In this document: positions 61,176 to 64,000 of the stretch, one piece after another
How positions within the stretch are numbered: position 1 is the stretch's first letter
Layout: every line of letters starts with the position of its first letter
Source of the DNA: Tomitella fengzijianii
GTDB lineage: Bacteria > Actinomycetota > Actinomycetes > Mycobacteriales > Mycobacteriaceae
Assembly: GCF_007559025.1 (NCBI RefSeq)
Contig: NZ_CP041765.1
Span: forward strand, 1,670,679-1,734,678
Direction of reading: 5' to 3'
Length of the DNA stretch: 64,000 bases
Notes under the pieces: model-generated
What the model was told of the DNA's origin: nothing
Database searches by the model: none
The model's input: the letters and a program-made list of their open reading frames with translations, nothing else
Position numbers and translations under genes: made by a program

Positions 61176-62351
61176 ATGCAGTTGGCATTGTCGGAGGAGG
61201 ATCGCGCGTTCCAGCAGGAGATGCGCACGTTCTTCACCACGAGGATCCCTGCGGAACTGCGCTCGCGCCTGGATGCGGGCGGGGAGGCGGACCCCGAGGT
61301 CCTGCGCCGCACGCAGCGCCTGCTGAATGAGGCGGGGCTTGCGGTACCGGGGTGGCCGGTCGAGTGGGGCGGCCGTGGATGGACCGACGTGCAGAAGCAC
61401 GTCTGGCTCACCGAGATGCAACTGGCGTCCGTGGCGGAGCCGCTTGCTTTCAACTGCGCCATGGTGGGCCCGGTGATCGCGGCCTTCGGTTCCGAGGAGC
61501 AGAAAAAGCGCTTCCTTCCGGGTACGGCGAACCTCGATATCTGGTGGTGCCAGGGATTCTCGGAGCCGGAGGCGGGGTCGGACCTCGCCTCGCTGAAGAC
61601 TCGCGCGGTGCGGGACGGCGACTCCTACATCGTCAACGGTCAGAAGACCTGGACCACGCTCGGGCAGCATGCCGACTGGATCTTCTGCCTGGTGCGCACG
61701 GACCCGGACGCGCCGAAGAAGCAGGCGGGGATCTCGTTCCTGCTGATCGACATGGCCACGCCCGGGGTCACGATCAGGCCGATCAAGCTGATCGACGGCG
61801 GCCACGAGGTCAACGAGATCTTCTTCGAGGACGTGCGCGTTTCCGCGGAGAATCTCGTGGGCGAGGAGAACGCCGGCTGGGGCTATGCGAAGTTCCTGTT
61901 GGGCAATGAACGCGTCAATGTGACACGCCTGGGGTTCTCCAAGGTGCGCATCGCGTTGGCGAAGGAGCATGCGGCCGCGATCCGCGTGGGCGACGGCACG
62001 CTCCTCGATGATCCGCTGTACGCCGCGCGGATCGCGCGCCTGGAGAACGAGTTGCTGGCATTGGAGCTGACTCAGATGCGTGTGGTCGCGGACTCGGCGG
62101 ACGGCCGGCCCAATCCGGCCTCGTCGCTGCTGAAGCTGCGCGGGTCCGAGTTGCAGCAGGCTGCCACCGAACTGCTGATGGACGTGGCGGGGTTCGATTC
62201 GCTGCCGTTCCGGGCCACCGAGGACGTGTCGAGCCCGCAGTGGGCGCAATCGGCCACGCCGTCGTACCTGAACTTCCGCAAGGTGTCGATCTACAGCGGA
62301 TCGAACGAGGTCCAGCGCACGATCATCGCCAAGTCGATTCTGGGATTGTGA
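61176..62351 (+). CDS. Acyl-CoA dehydrogenase, subunit 1 of a probable heteromeric pair
   Basis: FadE-type flavoprotein of 391 residues. MQLALSEEDRAFQQEMRTFF begins the helical N-domain; WWCQGFSEPEAGSDLASLKTRAVRDGDSYIVNGQKTWTTLGQHADWIFCLVRTD is the beta-domain FAD/substrate signature, and the end is VSIYSGSNEVQRTIIAKSILGL, where the classic catalytic Glu of Y-E-G is Ser. Such proteins work with a second ACAD, as in mycobacterial ChsE/FadE26-FadE27 sterol side-chain dehydrogenases. The ATG at 61176 has GAAAGGA 7 nt upstream. Start of subunit 2 follows the stop by 9 nt. Confidence 0.88.
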   Translation: MQLALSEEDRAFQQEMRTFFTTRIPAELRSRLDAGGEADPEVLRRTQRLLNEAGLAVPGWPVEWGGRGWTDVQKHVWLTEMQLASVAEPLAFNCAMVGPVIAAFGSEEQKKRFLPGTANLDIWWCQGFSEPEAGSDLASLKTRAVRDGDSYIVNGQKTWTTLGQHADWIFCLVRTDPDAPKKQAGISFLLIDMATPGVTIRPIKLIDGGHEVNEIFFEDVRVSAENLVGEENAGWGYAKFLLGNERVNVTRLGFSKVRIALAKEHAAAIRVGDGTLLDDPLYAARIARLENELLALELTQMRVVADSADGRPNPASSLLKLRGSELQQAATELLMDVAGFDSLPFRATEDVSSPQWAQSATPSYLNFRKVSIYSGSNEVQRTIIAKSILGL

Positions 62352-62360
62352 GGAACCGCC

Positions 62361-63488
62361 GTGGATTTTTCGTACACCGATGAACAGAAGATGCTGGTCT
62401 CGGCAGCAGCAGATCTGTTCGACAAGGCCTACGACCCCGAGTCGCGCCGCGAGACCGTATCGACGGCCCTCGGCTGGAGCAAGGACGTGTGGGCGCAATG
62501 CGCCGAGATGGGTCTGCTCGGCCTGCCGTTCTCCGAGGCGGACGGCGGCATGGGGGCGGGGCCCATCGAGGTGATGGCGGTGATGACCGAAGTCGGCCGC
62601 CGTCTCGTGCCGGAGCCGATCCTCGACGTGGTGGTCGTGGCGGGCGGCGTGATCGCGCAGCAGGGTACGGCCGAGCAACGGGCGGAGTGGCTGCCGGCGA
62701 TTACCGCCGGTGAGCGGCTGGTGGTGCTGGCGCATCACGAGCCGGGCAGACGGTGGCCGGTGCGGAGCGTCACGACCGCGGCGCGCCGGGAAGACGGCCG
62801 ATGGCTGATCTCCGGCGTGAAGAATCCCGTCTCCCACGGAGATTGTGCAGACACCGCGATCGTCAGCGCCGCTTTGCCGGACGGCGGTACGGGACTGTTT
62901 CTTGTGAGTGCCGACGCGCAGGGGGTGGAGCGTACCGGCTACGCCACGCACGACGGTCTGCGCGGCGGTCAGTGGCGCCTGGACTCCGCGGAGGCGGAGC
63001 CGCTCGGCGAGTCCGCCGACTGCACCGGGGTGATCCGCGACGCGGAGGTGCGGGCGCAGGCAGGCCTCGCCGCGGAGGCGGTGGGCGCGATGGACGAGGC
63101 GCTGCGCCTCACCACCGACTACCTGAAGACGCGGCGGCAGTTCGGTGTGCCGCTGGCGACGTTCCAGACGCTTACGCAGCGGGCGGCGGACGTCTATGTG
63201 CTCGTCGAGTTGGCGCGCAGCATGAGCATGTACGCATCGATGTCGCTGGCGGACGGCAACACCGACACGACGGTCGCGTCGAGGGTGCAGTTCCAGATCT
63301 GCGAATCCGCGCGCGCGGTGGGCCAGGAGGCGATCCAGATGCACGGCGGGATCGGTGTCACCGACGAGTACCCGGTGAGCCACTACGCGAGTCGGCTCCT
63401 GGCGATCGAGCACACTCTCGGCGGACGAGAGGAGCACCTCCGCGTCCTGATCGACGGTGTGCGTGCCTACGACGTGGTCGAGCTGTAG
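62361..63488 (+). CDS. Acyl-CoA dehydrogenase, subunit 2 of a probable heteromeric pair
   Basis: FadE-type protein of 375 residues. MDFSYTDEQKMLVSAAADLFDKAYDPE is the N-domain; GLPFSEADGGMGAGPIEVMAVMTEVGRRLVPEPI is typical of the ChsE2/FadE29-like class. The end is AVGQEAIQMHGGIGVTDEYPVSHYASRLLAIEHTLGGREEHL, with the FAD-binding Q-M-H-G-G-I-G loop. The beta-domain FAD motif (usual W-x-x-T/S) is weak, consistent with a half-site partner. GTG 62361 follows AGGAAC. Substrate is likely a bulky or branched acyl-CoA, not known. A near-perfect palindrome ends the operon. Confidence 0.85.
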   Translation: MDFSYTDEQKMLVSAAADLFDKAYDPESRRETVSTALGWSKDVWAQCAEMGLLGLPFSEADGGMGAGPIEVMAVMTEVGRRLVPEPILDVVVVAGGVIAQQGTAEQRAEWLPAITAGERLVVLAHHEPGRRWPVRSVTTAARREDGRWLISGVKNPVSHGDCADTAIVSAALPDGGTGLFLVSADAQGVERTGYATHDGLRGGQWRLDSAEAEPLGESADCTGVIRDAEVRAQAGLAAEAVGAMDEALRLTTDYLKTRRQFGVPLATFQTLTQRAADVYVLVELARSMSMYASMSLADGNTDTTVASRVQFQICESARAVGQEAIQMHGGIGVTDEYPVSHYASRLLAIEHTLGGREEHLRVLIDGVRAYDVVEL

Positions 63489-63532
63489 AGAGGCGTGGTC
63501 GAGCCGAAGTCGTCGACGGGCGCGACTGCAGG

Positions 63533-63575
63533 CGCAGACGGCCCGGCGGCACAGTGTGCCGCCGGGCCGTCTGCG
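63533..63575. terminator. Long palindromic hairpin after the acyl-CoA dehydrogenase pair
   Basis: Arms of 21 nt (63533-63553 and 63555-63575) are exactly complementary with a single G between. It separates the plus-strand operon from the convergent small GNAT gene, so it may serve both. Confidence 0.78.
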
Positions 63576-63619
63576 TCGTCACGCTGCACGAACGACGTGC
63601 CTGAGGATGTGGCCGAGCG

Positions 63620-63898
63620 TCAGGCCACGAGGTCGTTGTACTGCGGATGCGCCTCGATGAAACCGAGTACGAAGCTGCAGGAGGTGACCACCCGTTTGCC
63701 CTCCGACCTCGTCGTGTCGAGGGCACGCTCGATCAGCGCGGACGCGAGTCCTTGACCTTCGAAACGGTTCTTGGTGACGGTGTGATCGAAATTGCGGGTG
63801 TCGCCGAAGTCGACGTAGTCGGCGTACGCGCCCACCTCCTCGCCCACATAGATCTCGAAACGCTCAAGGTCCGTGTTGTGCAGGATTGTGTGTGCCAC
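63620..63898 (-). CDS. Small GNAT-type acetyltransferase (YjdJ/PF14542-like)
   Basis: Protein of 92 residues. It matches the short GNAT class: LERFEIYVGEEVGAYADYVDFGDTRNFDHTVTKNRFEGQGLASALIERALDTTRSEGKRVVTSCSFVLGFIEAHPQYNDLV. EGQGLASAL is the acetyl-CoA-binding motif (R/Q-x-x-G-x-A) and the terminal CSFVLGFIEAHPQY is the family's end signature. The acceptor is unknown. GTG 63898 with AGAGGGG upstream on the minus strand. The last 102 nt of the window after it show nothing I can name. Confidence 0.88.
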   Translation of the reverse strand: MAHTILHNTDLERFEIYVGEEVGAYADYVDFGDTRNFDHTVTKNRFEGQGLASALIERALDTTRSEGKRVVTSCSFVLGFIEAHPQYNDLVA

Positions 63899-64000
63899 CG
63901 GAGTCTGCCCCTCTCATCCGAGGATCTGCATTGTCACGGCTGCTGTTCGCGGGTGCGCTGTCCTGTTTGGCCCGAGGGGCCGACAGACCATAGGCGGTTG

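Overview
The window is about 70% GC and almost entirely protein-coding. It comes from a mycolic-acid actinobacterium (order Mycobacteriales); the genus cannot be fixed from the sequence alone, but Tsukamurella-, Tomitella-, Dietzia- or Gordonia-like relatives are all plausible. The order fbiC, fdxC, dapC, fadD36, dapD, dapE, LOG genes, folP2, gpgS, a DivIVA-like gene, a DUF3117 gene, an O-methyltransferase, sigE, rseA, htrA, tatB, mrp, a transglycosylase, a DUF1003 gene, a CBS/MgtE-N gene, kgd, an MFS pump and deaD follows, in order, the Rv1173-Rv1253 segment of Mycobacterium tuberculosis as I remember it. The lineage-specific genes between these markers are the accessory part.

Layout. 0-5.2 kb: end of fbiC (coenzyme F420), 7Fe ferredoxin fdxC, dapC, a SUFU-domain gene, a cyclase-family hydrolase and fadD36. 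5.3-10.2 kb: an F420/flavin PPOX-fold oxidoreductase, a frameshifted TDT-type membrane transporter, a VanZ-RDD protein, a DDN-type nitroreductase and an amino-acid permease. 10.2-16.5 kb: dapD and dapE (divergent), then a tightly overlapping run LOG-LOG-folP2-gpgS-DivIVA-like, then a DUF3117 gene. With dapC, three enzymes of the succinylase route to diaminopimelate lie within 12 kb. 16.6-23.2 kb: 23S rRNA methyltransferase, O-methyltransferase, then the envelope-stress block sigE-rseA-htrA-tatB, with mrp convergent to it.

23.4-27.4 kb: secreted lytic transglycosylase and three membrane or CBS proteins. 27.4-29.6 kb: an island-like stretch with a low-GC orphan gene and a DUF222-HNH (13E12 repeat family) endonuclease. 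29.7-35.7 kb: M20 peptidase, a second SUFU protein, PHP phosphoesterase, NADP-type malic enzyme and an orphan betaine-type binding lipoprotein. 35.7-39.8 kb: esterase, then an SDR-BVMO operon facing a TetR regulator across two tandem copies of a 19-nt operator. 39.9-47.6 kb: kgd and a single-chain asymmetric ABC exporter. 47.8-56 kb: acetyltransferase, MFS pump, sugar-lactone oxidase, TetR, long-chain acyl-CoA synthetase, monoacylglycerol-lipase-like hydrolase and an unknown. 56.1-64 kb: DEAD-box helicase deaD, an AdhD-type alcohol dehydrogenase with an aldehyde dehydrogenase, a two-gene acyl-CoA dehydrogenase pair and a small GNAT protein.

Together the accessory genes point to oxidation of lipids, alcohols and ketones: BVMO, SDR, ADH, ALDH, a paired ACAD and acyl-CoA synthetases, under TetR-type control. 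I did not see a clearly new multi-gene system. The most useful leads are the duplicated operator at 39.09-39.14 kb, the two diverged SUFU-domain genes plus the low-GC orphan (possible unpaired immunity-type genes), the ECF promoter placed over the first sigE start codon, the fused asymmetric exporter, and several near-perfect palindromes at gene ends. No tRNA, rRNA, CRISPR array, insertion sequence or prophage was found.
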